The notes beneath the pieces are model-generated. The model was given only the letters and a program-made list of their open reading frames with translations, ran no database searches and had not been told where the DNA came from. Positions 53,755 through 62,464 of a DNA stretch of 64,000 bases are shown here, piece after piece. A program made the translations under genes and the position numbers. Origin of the DNA: Poseidonocella sp. HB161398 (GTDB lineage Bacteria > Pseudomonadota > Alphaproteobacteria > Rhodobacterales > Rhodobacteraceae); assembly GCF_005870025.1 (NCBI RefSeq), contig NZ_VATA01000017.1, positions 1 through 64,000 of the forward strand, read 5' to 3'. The first letter of the stretch is position 1; each line of letters starts with the position of its first letter.

Positions 53755-53943
53755 ATGACCGACAAGACCCTGCTTGCGAACGGCAATCCGAAACCCGACC
53801 CCCTCGCCGCGCATCGCTGCCGCGCCTGCCTGCTCTCGGCGGAGCCGGAGCGCCGCCGCTGCGCCCGCCGCCGGATGCGCCGCGAGGGCGGCACGGATGC
53901 GCAGATACGGCGCATCCAGCTGTCCGGTAAATCAGAACGCTAA
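53755..53943 (+). CDS. Possible small Cys-containing protein, first gene of ABC operon
   Basis: 62 residues: MTDKTLLANGNPKPDP, then HRCRACLLSAEPERRRCARR and a basic tail. GAGGA lies at the right distance. It sits directly behind the shared leader motif, in the place that the oxygenase gene occupies behind the second copy, and 25 bases before the binding-protein gene. It contains a C-x2-C pair plus a further C. No family recognised; a short regulatory or leader peptide is possible. May be spurious. Confidence 0.4.
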   Translation: MTDKTLLANGNPKPDPLAAHRCRACLLSAEPERRRCARRRMRREGGTDAQIRRIQLSGKSER

Positions 53944-53968
53944 CCGACCTATCCAGGGAGAGGCCCCC

Positions 53969-54964
53969 ATGACTTGCAAGACTTTCCTTCTCGCCGCGCT
54001 CGGCGGCACGCTGGCCGCCTCGGCCGCCCTCGCGGGCGAACCGGTGACCTTCCAGCTCGACTGGCTGCCCGGCGGCGACAAGGCGCCGATCTATGTCTGC
54101 ATCGACCAGGGCTTCTGCGCCGCGGCCGGGCTCGACGTGACCATCGCCTCGGGGCGCGGATCCTCCGACGCGATCTCGCGCCTGGCGGCCGGGTCCTCGG
54201 ATATCGGCATGGCCGATCTCGGCGCGGTGATGGCCGCGAAGGCGCAGGAGGACGTCGCCGTCACCGGCGTGATGTCGGTCTTCAACAAGGGGCCGCATGC
54301 CTTCTACACGGTCAAGGACACGGGCTTCGACAGCGTTGCCGACGCCAAGGGCCGCCGGATCGCGACCTCGCCCTTCACCTCCTCCAATGTCTACCTGCCG
54401 CTGGTGCTGGAGGATGCCGGGCTCTCCGAGAGCGACCTGGAGCTGACCAAGGCCGATGCCGGGGCGCTGGGGCCGATGCTGATGACCGGCCAGGTCGACG
54501 GCATCGTCGCCTGGATGACCGACCTGTCGCGCTACCAGGGCCAGGGACGCGCGGCGGGCCGGGAGATCGTCGCGCTGCCCTGGTCGGCCGCGGGGCTCGA
54601 CCTCTATTCCGCGTCGCTGATCGCGGGGGACGGGTTCCTCGCCGGGCATCCCGACCGGGCCGAGCGCTTCGTCGCCGCCTTCCGCAAGTCGGTGGACTTC
54701 TGCCGCACCAACCCCGAAGAGGCCGCGCAGTCGGTCGTCAACATGGTGCCCGAGCTGGAACTGGACGACGTTCTGGCCTCGCTCAATGACGCGCTGCCGC
54801 TGATCTTCAACGAGGTCACCGCCGAGGACGGGCTGGGCGTGTTCGAGCCGGGCCGCCTGGCCGAGACCTGGGGCCGCGTGGCGAAGGCGCAGGGACTGGA
54901 GGAGGCCGCCGCCGATCCCGAGAGCTTCGTCAGCCGCGCCTATCTCGCAGGCGGGGAAGGCTGA
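53969..54964 (+). CDS. NMT1/THI5-like ABC transporter substrate-binding protein
   Basis: 331 residues, signal peptide MTCKTFLLAALGGTLAASAALAG, periplasmic. NMT1-like fold: VTFQLDWLPGGDKAPIYVCIDQGFCAAAGLDVTI, then GSSDAISRLAAGSSDIGMADLGAVM. This branch binds pyrimidine-like precursors, riboflavin, taurine or nitrate. The downstream 2OG oxygenase and cytosine-deaminase-like enzyme favour a pyrimidine-type ligand here (inference). Overlaps the ATPase start by one base. Confidence 0.9.
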   Translation: MTCKTFLLAALGGTLAASAALAGEPVTFQLDWLPGGDKAPIYVCIDQGFCAAAGLDVTIASGRGSSDAISRLAAGSSDIGMADLGAVMAAKAQEDVAVTGVMSVFNKGPHAFYTVKDTGFDSVADAKGRRIATSPFTSSNVYLPLVLEDAGLSESDLELTKADAGALGPMLMTGQVDGIVAWMTDLSRYQGQGRAAGREIVALPWSAAGLDLYSASLIAGDGFLAGHPDRAERFVAAFRKSVDFCRTNPEEAAQSVVNMVPELELDDVLASLNDALPLIFNEVTAEDGLGVFEPGRLAETWGRVAKAQGLEEAAADPESFVSRAYLAGGEG

Positions 54965-55740
54965 TGCAGCCGCCCCCCGCCATCCGCTTCGACCGTCTCG
55001 GACAGGTGTTCGAGACCCGGTCGGGCCGCGTCGAGGCGCTGCGCAATGTCAGCTTCGAGGTCGCCCGCCACGAGTTCCTTGCCGTGCTCGGCCCCTCGGG
55101 CTGCGGCAAGTCCACGCTCCTGCGCATGATCGCCGGGCTCCTGCAGCCAAGCTCGGGCGCGGTCGAGGTCTTCGGGCGGCGGGTCACCGGCCCGCGCGAG
55201 GATATCGGCATCGTCTTCCAGAAGCCGACCCTGCTGCCCTGGGCGACGGTCGAGGAGAACGTGACCTTCCCGCTGCGCCACAAGCGCGGCCGCGCGGGCC
55301 GCCCCGACCGCGAGCGCGCGCAGGCGCTCCTGCGGATGGTCGGGCTAGAGGGCTTCGGCAAGCGCCTGCCCGACGAGCTGTCGGGCGGCATGCAGCAGCG
55401 CGTCGGCATCGCCCGGGCCCTGCTGATGGATCCCGACATCCTGCTGATGGACGAGCCGTTCTCGGCGCTCGACGCGCTGACCCGCGAGGAGATGGGCTTC
55501 GACCTGCTGCGCATCTTCGGCGAGCGGCCGAAGACGGTGGTCTTCATCACCCATTCGGTCAGCGAGGCGGCGCTTCTGGCCGACCGGGTGCTGGTGATGA
55601 CCGGACGGCCGGGCCGGGTGATGACCGAGCTGCCGGTGCCGGTGGCGCGGCCCCGCGGCCGCGAGACGATCGAGGACCCGGCAGTGACCGGGCTCGCCGC
55701 GCAGCTGCGCAACCTGCTCCTGCAGAGGGAGGCCGCCTGA
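54964..55740 (+). CDS. ABC transporter ATP-binding protein (NrtD/SsuB type)
   Basis: 258 residues. Walker A GPSGCGKSTLLRMI, Q-loop VFQKPTLLPW, signature LSGGMQQRVGIARAL, Walker B ILLMDEPFSALDA and H-loop FITHSVSEA are all present. Drives the importer whose binding protein precedes it and permease follows. Start ATG overlaps the previous stop. Confidence 0.95.
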   Translation: MQPPPAIRFDRLGQVFETRSGRVEALRNVSFEVARHEFLAVLGPSGCGKSTLLRMIAGLLQPSSGAVEVFGRRVTGPREDIGIVFQKPTLLPWATVEENVTFPLRHKRGRAGRPDRERAQALLRMVGLEGFGKRLPDELSGGMQQRVGIARALLMDPDILLMDEPFSALDALTREEMGFDLLRIFGERPKTVVFITHSVSEAALLADRVLVMTGRPGRVMTELPVPVARPRGRETIEDPAVTGLAAQLRNLLLQREAA

Positions 55741-55741
55741 C

Positions 55742-56569
55742 ATGACCCTGTCCATCGAAGACGCCGCCCCGCGCGGGCAGGCCGCCGCGCGCCGCCCCGA
55801 TCTGCGCCGCATGCTCGCGGCTCCGGGCGCTGCCGCGCTGCTGGCCATCCTCGGCACGGTCGCGCTGTGGGAGCTTGCGGCGCGGGTGCTCGGCATTCCG
55901 GGCTACCTGCTGCCCGCGCCGAGCGCGATCTTCGCCACCTTCCCCTCCATCGGCGCCGCGCGCTGGGGCAGCCATGTCTGGGCGACGCTGCGGGTGGCGC
56001 TGACGGGCTTCGGGCTGGCCATCGCCATCGCCGTTCCGCTGGCGGTCGCGCTGGTGCGCTCGCCCGTCCTGAACCGCACGCTCTATCCGCTGCTGGTGAT
56101 CGTGCAGTCGACCCCGGTGGTCGCGATCGCGCCGATCATCATCGTGGTGCTGGGCGCGGGCGACGCGCCGCGGATCGTCATCACCACGCTGATCTGCTTC
56201 TTTCCGCTGGTGGTCTCGACCGCCACCGGGCTGGCCGCGACCCCGCCCGAGCTGATCGAGCTGTCGAAGAGCCTGCGCGCGCCGCCGATCCGCGAGATCA
56301 CCCAGATCCGGCTGCCCTTCGCGGTGCCCTACATCTTCTCGGCGCTGAAGATCTCGGTGACGCTCTCGGTGATCGGCGCCGTGGTGGCGGAGTTCTGCGC
56401 CTCGGATGCCGGGGTGGGCTACTTCATCCAGTTCTCGACCTCGATGTTCAAGCTGCCCCAGGCCTGGGCGGGGCTCTTCGTCCTTGCCGCCATGTCGCTG
56501 GCGCTGTTCCAGGCCGTGGTGCTGGCGCAGCGGCTCCTCTTCCCCTGGAGCCTGCCGCGCAAGCCGTGA
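55742..56569 (+). CDS. ABC transporter permease (SsuC/ThiX type)
   Basis: 275 residues, six membrane helices after an N-terminal cytoplasmic stretch. The EAA loop for ATPase contact is KSLRAPPIREITQIRLPFAVPYIFSALK. One base separates it from the ATPase stop. Completes a binding-protein/ATPase/permease importer of the NitT/TauT group. Confidence 0.94.
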   Translation: MTLSIEDAAPRGQAAARRPDLRRMLAAPGAAALLAILGTVALWELAARVLGIPGYLLPAPSAIFATFPSIGAARWGSHVWATLRVALTGFGLAIAIAVPLAVALVRSPVLNRTLYPLLVIVQSTPVVAIAPIIIVVLGAGDAPRIVITTLICFFPLVVSTATGLAATPPELIELSKSLRAPPIREITQIRLPFAVPYIFSALKISVTLSVIGAVVAEFCASDAGVGYFIQFSTSMFKLPQAWAGLFVLAAMSLALFQAVVLAQRLLFPWSLPRKP

Positions 56570-56611
56570 CCCGTTCCGCAGCGGGCGCGCGCCGTCCGCT
56601 GCCCATCCCCG

Positions 56612-56648
56612 GAGTAGAAGCCGTCGGGCCCCGGCCCGGACATTGCTC
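56612..56648 (+). promoter_or_regulatory. Shared leader motif, copy 2 (oxygenase gene)
   Basis: GAGTAGAAGC, then CGTCGGGCCCCGGCCC, then GGACATTGCTC; see copy 1 at 53687-53724. It ends 42 bases before the oxygenase start. Presence before both transcription units suggests a shared promoter, operator or RNA element. Confidence 0.65.
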
Positions 56649-56690
56649 CCCAACCTGCCGGCCCGTCCGGCGATCCACTTGGAGACTGCA

Positions 56691-57680
56691 ATGAGCAACA
56701 GCTACGACCTTGCCGAGCTGAACAGGGAAACCACCATCGGCGGCACCGGCCGCACGGTCGAGCGCGACGTGCCCGCCATCGACCTGTCGGAGTTCGACAC
56801 CCGCAAGCACGAGATCGCGGAGGCGCTGTGGGAGGCGGCGACCGGGATCGGCTTCTTCCAGGTCTACAACCACGGCATCCCCGAGGACGACATCGACGCC
56901 GCCTTCGCCAATGCCTGGGACTTCTTCGAGCTGCCGCGCGCGGTGAAGGCGCAGTACCCGATGCCGAAGGGCACCAATGCCGGCTGGGAGTTCAAGGCGC
57001 AGGTGCGCCCCTCGACCGGAACGCCCGACAACAAGGAGAGCTACCAGATCACCCGGCCGAACATGGCGGGGCTCTGGCCGGGCGAGGACGAGCTGCCGGG
57101 CTTCCGCGCGCGCGCCCTGCGCTTCGAGCGGCAGAACTGGGAGCTGGGCATGCGCATCCTCTCCTGCTTCGCGCTGAAGATGGGCTTTCCCGAGAATTTC
57201 TTCGCCGAGGCGCATGACCCGGCCTCGGACCAGTACCAGTCGACCCTGCGGCTGATCCACTACATGTCGATGGAAGACGCCCAGCCCGAGGACTTCAAGG
57301 CCTGGCGGGCCGGGGCGCATAGCGATTTCGACTGCCTGACCATCCTCCACCAGAAGGAGGGCGAGGGCGGGCTCCAGGTCTGCCCGGGCAAGGATGCGGG
57401 CTCGAACGCCTGGACCGACGTGCCGCCGCGGCGCGGCTACATCACCTGCAATATCGGCGACATGCTGATGCGCTGGTCGGACGACCAGCTGCAGTCGACG
57501 CTGCACCGGGTGCGGATGCCGGCGGAGGGCGAGTACAAGGGCCGCCGCCTGTCGCTGCCCTTCTTCTGCCAGGCCAACCGCGACGCCGTCATGCAGGGCC
57601 CGCTGGGCAAGTACGACCCGATCACCGCGGGCGACTACCTGACCATGCGGATCAACGCGAATTTCGCGGGCCGGAAGTAA
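56691..57680 (+). CDS. 2-oxoglutarate/Fe(II) oxygenase, isopenicillin-N-synthase family
   Basis: 329 residues, cytoplasmic. N-terminal DIOX_N region (VPAIDLSEFDTRKHEIAEAL ... IGFFQVYNHGIP) and the double-stranded beta-helix with iron ligands H210, D212 (GAHSDFDCLTIL) and H272 (STLHRVRMP); the following RRLSLPFFCQAN supplies the arginine for 2-oxoglutarate. GGAG is upstream of the ATG. Such enzymes hydroxylate small molecules; relatives act in thymine/pyrimidine demethylation. Its pairing with the importer and a deaminase suggests oxidation of an imported pyrimidine-like compound. Confidence 0.92.
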   Translation: MSNSYDLAELNRETTIGGTGRTVERDVPAIDLSEFDTRKHEIAEALWEAATGIGFFQVYNHGIPEDDIDAAFANAWDFFELPRAVKAQYPMPKGTNAGWEFKAQVRPSTGTPDNKESYQITRPNMAGLWPGEDELPGFRARALRFERQNWELGMRILSCFALKMGFPENFFAEAHDPASDQYQSTLRLIHYMSMEDAQPEDFKAWRAGAHSDFDCLTILHQKEGEGGLQVCPGKDAGSNAWTDVPPRRGYITCNIGDMLMRWSDDQLQSTLHRVRMPAEGEYKGRRLSLPFFCQANRDAVMQGPLGKYDPITAGDYLTMRINANFAGRK

Positions 57681-57765
57681 GGCGTTGAGCATGGGCCTTC
57701 CGGGTGACAACATCGCGGCGAAAGGCAGGCCCGCCGGGTCGGCCAGACCGGGGTTCGGAAGGTCC

Positions 57766-58662
57766 ATGCTGCACGGCCGCGCTTTGCGCTATATCGACGA
57801 GGTGGCCCGGCAGGGCTCGATCCGCAAGGCCGCGCGCGAGCTGAACGTGGCAGCTTCGGCGGTCAACCGCCAGGTGCTGGAGGTCGAGGCCGATATCGGC
57901 GTGCCGATCTTCGAGCGGCTTCCCCGCGGGCTGAAGCTGACGGCGCCGGGCGAGCTGCTGATCGCCCATATCCGCGAGACCCTGCGCGACCATGACCGGC
58001 TGCAGGCGCGGATCCATGCGCTGAAGGGGCTGACCCATGGCGAGGTGACGGTGGCCACCATGGCCACGCTCGCCGCGGGCCGCCTGGCCGAGGTGGTCGA
58101 CAGCTACCGCGAGCGCCATCCCAGGGTGGAGTTCAAGGTGACGGTCTGCGACCGCCCGCAGCTGATGGAGATGGTGGCCTCGGGCGAGGCCGATATCGGC
58201 CTGGGCTACAACCTGCCCGAGGACAGCCGGATGCAGCTTTCCGCCGTGTTCCAGCACCGGCTGGGCGCGGTGGTGGCGCCCGGCCATCCGCTGACCGCGA
58301 AGCCGAACGTGCGCGTGGCGGACTGCATGATCTACCCGCTGGTCCTGGCCGCGCACAGCCTGTCGCTGCGCGGCCGCATCGAGAGCCTCGCCCCCGCCAA
58401 TGCAGCGCTGCGCCCGGCGGTGGAGACCAATTCGACGGAACTGATGAAGCGCCTCGTGCGCCGCCCGCCCAATGTGACCTTCCTCAACCGGGTCGATGTC
58501 GACCAGGAGCTGCGCGACGGCGATCTGGCCTTCCTGCCGCTCTTGGCCGCGGCCGGGCGCCAGCGGCTGAGCCTCGTGCATCGCAGCCGCGGTGCGCTCT
58601 CGCCGGCGGCGGACGGGTTCATGCAGGCGATCCGCGCGCATTTCGGCGAGACCGGTGCCTGA
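57766..58662 (+). CDS. LysR-family transcriptional regulator
   Basis: 298 residues from MLHGRALRYIDEVARQGSIR, the usual family start; GGAAGG lies three bases upstream. In-frame starts at 57691 (ATG) and 57685 (TTG) would add a 25-27 residue unconserved tail. HTH: SIRKAARELNVAASAVNRQVLEVEADIG. Effector domain follows (TVATMATLAAGRLAEVVDSYRERHP). Located between the oxygenase and the deaminase-like gene, so the likely local regulator of the importer cluster. Confidence 0.9.
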   Translation: MLHGRALRYIDEVARQGSIRKAARELNVAASAVNRQVLEVEADIGVPIFERLPRGLKLTAPGELLIAHIRETLRDHDRLQARIHALKGLTHGEVTVATMATLAAGRLAEVVDSYRERHPRVEFKVTVCDRPQLMEMVASGEADIGLGYNLPEDSRMQLSAVFQHRLGAVVAPGHPLTAKPNVRVADCMIYPLVLAAHSLSLRGRIESLAPANAALRPAVETNSTELMKRLVRRPPNVTFLNRVDVDQELRDGDLAFLPLLAAAGRQRLSLVHRSRGALSPAADGFMQAIRAHFGETGA

Positions 58663-58698
58663 GCGCGGGCCCGGAAGAGACACGGAAGAAGACCGAAG

Positions 58699-60060
58699 AT
58701 GACACATATCCCCCGATCCCGCCTGGCTGCGGTTCTGGCCGAAGGCGGCGACCTGCTGCTGGCCGGGCTGCGCTGTCCCGCTGCGCTGCTGTCCGGCGGC
58801 CCGCCGCCCGGCGCGCCGGTCGATGCCGATGGCGCGGCGCTAGTCGACATCCTCGTCCGGCAGGGCCGCATCGCCGCGGTGGCGGCGCCGGGCGGGATCG
58901 CCGCTGACGCGCGCCGCGCCGATCTGGGCGGGCGCCATGCCTGGCCGATGCTGGTCGACATCCACGCCCATCTGGACAAGGGCCATGTGATGGGCCGCGC
59001 GCCCTCCTCGGGCGGCACCCATGCCGGGGCGCGCGAGGCGGCCACGCGCGACCGGATCGCCCATTGGCGCCGCGACGACCTGATGCGGCGGATGGGCTTC
59101 GGCCTGGCCTCGGCCGAGGCGCACGGGGTCGCCGCGATCCGCACCCATCTGGACAGCCATGACGGGCAGGGAGAGACCAGCTGGGCCGCCTTCGCCGCGA
59201 TCCGCGAGGCCTGGAAGTCCCGGGTCGCGCTGCAGGCCGTGGCGCTGGTTCCGCTCGACGCCTGGGGGACGGAGTACGGCCCGCGCCTCGCCGATCTGGT
59301 GGCGCGCCATGGCGGGCTGCTGGGCGGCGTCACCCGCGCCTCGGGCGGCACGCATGGCTCGCTGAGCGGCATTGACGGGCTGCTCGACCGGCTCTTCGGG
59401 CTGGCCGCGGAGCGCGGGCTGGAGATCGACCTGCATGTCGACGAGGCGGCCGAGGCGGATGCCCTGCCGCATGTGGCCCGCGCCGCGATCCGCCATGGCT
59501 ACGAGGGGCGCGTGACCTGCGGCCATTGCTGCTCGCTCGCGCGGCTGCCCGAGGCGGAGGCGCAGGAGACCATCGCGCTGGTCAGGGAGGCCGGGCTGTC
59601 GCTCGTCACGCTGCCCACGGTGAACATGTACCTGCAGGACCGCGTCCCGGGCCGCACGCCGCGCTGGCGCGGAGTGATGCCGCTGCAGGAGCTGCGCGCC
59701 GCGGGCGTTCCGGTGGCGGTGGCAGGCGACAACTGCCGCGATCCGTTCCATGCCTATGGCGATCACGACATGCTCGACACCTGGCGCCAGGCGGTGCGCA
59801 TCCTGCATCTCGACCATCCCTTCGGCGATGCCCCGGCGCTGGCCGGTCCCGCCCCGGCCGCGATTGCCGGGCTCGAGGCGGGCAGCCTCGGCCCGGGCCG
59901 CGCCGCCGACCTGATGATCCTCGAGGCCTGGAGCCTCGACCAGGTGATCGCCCGGCCGCACTCCGACCGGCTGCTGCTGCGCGGCGGCGCGCTTCTCGAC
60001 CTCGCCCCGCCGAGTTATGCGGAGCTCGAATCCTTCCCGCCAGAGGGGCATCCGGCCTGA
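58699..60060 (+). CDS. Cytosine-deaminase-like amidohydrolase
   Basis: 453 residues. Metal-dependent amidohydrolase of the cytosine deaminase group: VDIHAHLDKGHVMG (two His, about residue 91), DLHVDEAAEADAL (H and E), CGHCCSLARL (H) and GDNCRDPFHAYGD (D). Deaminates or opens a heterocycle; cytosine itself is not certain. AAGA spacing upstream of ATG is acceptable. Together with the importer, oxygenase and LysR it forms a likely catabolic set. Confidence 0.9.
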   Translation: MTHIPRSRLAAVLAEGGDLLLAGLRCPAALLSGGPPPGAPVDADGAALVDILVRQGRIAAVAAPGGIAADARRADLGGRHAWPMLVDIHAHLDKGHVMGRAPSSGGTHAGAREAATRDRIAHWRRDDLMRRMGFGLASAEAHGVAAIRTHLDSHDGQGETSWAAFAAIREAWKSRVALQAVALVPLDAWGTEYGPRLADLVARHGGLLGGVTRASGGTHGSLSGIDGLLDRLFGLAAERGLEIDLHVDEAAEADALPHVARAAIRHGYEGRVTCGHCCSLARLPEAEAQETIALVREAGLSLVTLPTVNMYLQDRVPGRTPRWRGVMPLQELRAAGVPVAVAGDNCRDPFHAYGDHDMLDTWRQAVRILHLDHPFGDAPALAGPAPAAIAGLEAGSLGPGRAADLMILEAWSLDQVIARPHSDRLLLRGGALLDLAPPSYAELESFPPEGHPA

Positions 60061-60133
60061 CCGCAGCCGTCCGCGGTTGCCGCGCGGCGCGGTCCTGCTA
60101 GCTTTGCCTGCGGGCATGACAGGGAGGACAGCC

Positions 60134-60520
60134 ATGACCGCTCCGCCGCTCGCGGATCTCTACCGCGGCTATATCGACTGCCTGAACCGGCGCGATCTCG
60201 GCACGCTCGGCCGCCATGTCGCCGGGGATGTGCACTACAACGGCGAGCCGGTCGGCCTCGCCGGCTACCGCGCGATGCTGGAGGAGGATTTCCGCGCCAT
60301 TCCCGACCTGCGCTTCGAGATCGCGCTGCTCGTCGCCGAAGCGCCGCATGTCGCGGCCCGGCTCCGCTTCGACTGCACCCCGGCGGGGACGCTCTTCGGC
60401 TATCCGGTCGACGGGCGGCGGGTGCGCTTCGGCGAGAATGTCTTCTACCGCTTCGGGGACGGGCTGATCCGCGAGGTGCACTCGGTGATCGACCGGATGG
60501 CGGTCGGCGCGCAGCTCTGA
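60134..60520 (+). CDS. SnoaL-like / ester-cyclase-family protein
   Basis: 128 residues, start MTAPPLADLYRGYIDCLNR after GGGAGG. NTF2-like alpha+beta barrel: DVHYNGEPVGLAGYRAMLEEDFRAIPDLRFEI and FGENVFYRFGDGLIREVHSVID. The family includes polyketide cyclases, but most small members have no known reaction. Lies 73 bases behind the deaminase-like gene, possibly in the same transcript. Confidence 0.88.
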   Translation: MTAPPLADLYRGYIDCLNRRDLGTLGRHVAGDVHYNGEPVGLAGYRAMLEEDFRAIPDLRFEIALLVAEAPHVAARLRFDCTPAGTLFGYPVDGRRVRFGENVFYRFGDGLIREVHSVIDRMAVGAQL

Positions 60521-60525
60521 GCCTG

Positions 60526-61287
60526 TCAGGGCGGCGGCGCGACCTGGCTCGGCGCAATCCCGAACTGCCGGGAGAACGCCCGGGAGAAGGCCGCCGCGCT
60601 GCCGAAGCCGACCTGGGCGGCCACCGGCTTGATCCGCCCGCCATCGGCCAGCAGCGCCCGCGCCAGGGTCAGCCGCCAGCCTGCCAGATAGGCGATCGGG
60701 CTCTGCCCGACCGTCGCGGCGAAGGCGCGCAGGAAGCGGCTGCGGCTCATGCCCGCCAGCGCCGCCAGATCGCCGACCCGCCAGTCGCGGGCCGGGTCGT
60801 CATGCATCGCCACCAGGCAGGGATGCAGCTCGGGATGGGCGAGCCCGGCCAGGAGCCCCGCCGTCGCCGTGCCGCGGGCGATGGCACGGCGGACCGCATG
60901 GACGACGATCACCTCGCAGAGCCGCTCTCCGGCAAAGCCGCTGCCGCAGCGCGACAGCGTCTCCTCGCCGAGCGCCAGCCCGGCCAGCGCGCGCAGATCC
61001 GGCTCCTCCGCCAGCTCGAAGGCGATCTCCGCGGGCAGCGCGCCGACCAGCGGATTGAGGCTGCCGCCGAAATCGAGGCGGACATGCTCTAGCACCCGGC
61101 CCGCAGGCGCCGTGCCCCCGGCCCGCGGCCGGTAGATCAGCCGCTCCGGCGCGTCGCCCTCCGACCCGGCCATGATGAAAAGATGCGCCTCCGCCACCGG
61201 CCCTCCCGGCTCGGCCCGGAGCGGGAAGGCCTGCATGAAGGCGCGGAGCCGGTCATGCTTTCGCCGCGCTGTGGAATTCTCGATCAT
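60526..61287 (-). CDS. AraC-family regulator with cupin_6 domain
   Basis: About 253 residues if starting at MIENSTARRKHDRLRAFMQA (61287); starts up to 61380 are possible and none has a clear ribosome site. The N-terminal cupin-like ligand domain (HLFIMAGSEGDAPERLIYRP, LEHVRLDFGGSLNPLV) is followed by two HTHs (WRVGDLAALAGMSRSRFLRAFAA and IKPVAAQVGFGSAAAFSRAFSR). Divergent from the methyltransferase gene, which it may control. Confidence 0.88.
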   Translation of the reverse strand: MIENSTARRKHDRLRAFMQAFPLRAEPGGPVAEAHLFIMAGSEGDAPERLIYRPRAGGTAPAGRVLEHVRLDFGGSLNPLVGALPAEIAFELAEEPDLRALAGLALGEETLSRCGSGFAGERLCEVIVVHAVRRAIARGTATAGLLAGLAHPELHPCLVAMHDDPARDWRVGDLAALAGMSRSRFLRAFAATVGQSPIAYLAGWRLTLARALLADGGRIKPVAAQVGFGSAAAFSRAFSRQFGIAPSQVAPPP

Positions 61288-61373
61288 GCCTTTGCCCGCC
61301 GCTTTGTCCCGCCGGAGCATATCCTGCGCGGGACGGCAGCGACAGCCGCATCGACGACCAGGAGGCCCGCCCG

Positions 61374-62081
61374 ATGACATCCCCTTCCCACGCGAAATTC
61401 GACCCGGCCCGGGCCCGCGACTACGCCGCCGACGCGCGGATCGCGCTGGCGGGCTACGATGCCTGCCACGAGCTTTCGGCCTGCATCCTCTCGGCCGCGC
61501 TGGCCGGGCAGCCCCGGCGGCGGGTGCTCGTCATCGGCGCGGGCGGCACGGCGGGCGAGATCCTGGCCTGCGCGCGGCTCGAGCCCGGCTGGCAGTTCAC
61601 CGCCGTCGATCCCTCCGCGCCGATGCTGGCGCTGGCCGAGGCACAGGTCGCCGCGGACGGCCTGGCGGCACGGGTCGACTTCCATTGCGACACGCTCGCG
61701 GCCCTGCCGGAGGCGCCGGGTTTCGACGCGGCGCTGATGATCGGCGTGCTGCACCATGTCCCCGGCGACAGCGCGAAGGCGGCGCTGCTGGCCGAGACCG
61801 CCCGCCGCCTGGTGCCCGGGGGATCGCTGGTCCTGGCCGGGAACTGCCGCCGCTACGACAGCGCGCCGCTCCTGCGGGCCGCCTGGGCGAACCGCTGGCG
61901 GCAGCACGGCGCCTGCGAGCGCGAGGTCGCGGAGAAGCTCGGCCGCATCCAGGCGGGGGCAGAGCCGCCCGCCTCCGAAGAGGCCGTCGCGGCGCTCCTG
62001 GCCGGGGCCGGCTTCGCTCCGCCGGAGCGGTTCTTCTCCAGCCTCTTCTGGGCGGCCTGGCACGCGCAGCTGCAGGGCTAG
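61374..62081 (+). CDS. Class I SAM-dependent methyltransferase
   Basis: 235 residues, start MTSPSHAKFDPARARDYAAD after GGAGG. Rossmann methyltransferase: motif I VLVIGAGGTAGEILACA, acidic residue in FTAVDPSAPML, LMIGVLHHVPG and LVPGGSLVLAG. Substrate unknown. Divergent from the AraC gene. Its end abuts an IS481 scar, so the gene could have lost downstream partners. Confidence 0.9.
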   Translation: MTSPSHAKFDPARARDYAADARIALAGYDACHELSACILSAALAGQPRRRVLVIGAGGTAGEILACARLEPGWQFTAVDPSAPMLALAEAQVAADGLAARVDFHCDTLAALPEAPGFDAALMIGVLHHVPGDSAKAALLAETARRLVPGGSLVLAGNCRRYDSAPLLRAAWANRWRQHGACEREVAEKLGRIQAGAEPPASEEAVAALLAGAGFAPPERFFSSLFWAAWHAQLQG

Positions 62082-62142
62082 CTGTTCGACCCCACGGTTT
62101 GATGGTGCAGGTCCATTCTCTGGAATGGAAGGAAGCCCTACG

Positions 62143-62355
62143 GGACAGGTTCGTCACGGCAGCGCCACGTTCCGTTGACCGGCAGGCGAATGCGCCGAGA
62201 GGGGCGCACGCCATCCGGGCTGCACTGCAGCGATCGCAAGCTTCGACCGCAGCGCCAGGCCGGGACCTCGGGATCCATCCGGAGACGGTCGCAACGTGGC
62301 GCAGGCGCCAGACGGCCGAGGATCGCAAGACCGGTCCGAGGGAACCGCGCTCATT
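62143..62355 (+). mobile_element. IS481-family transposase remnant (N-terminus)
   Basis: In one frame GQVRHGSAT (62143-62169), then after a frameshift AHAIRAALQRSQASTA, GRDLGIHPETVATWRRRQ and TAEDRKTGPREPRS: the start and helix-turn-helix of IS481 transposases. The catalytic domain is missing. It sits directly before a decapitated RND gene, which it may have helped truncate. Confidence 0.85.
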
Positions 62356-62464
62356 CATGAACCGCTGCCCGGCCCTGGGAAGCGTCGAGATCGAAGCGAT
62401 TGCCTGAAACCGGCGCGGAAAGGCGCGTATCGTCCCGTCGTCCGATTAGCGCAGCAAGGCCACA

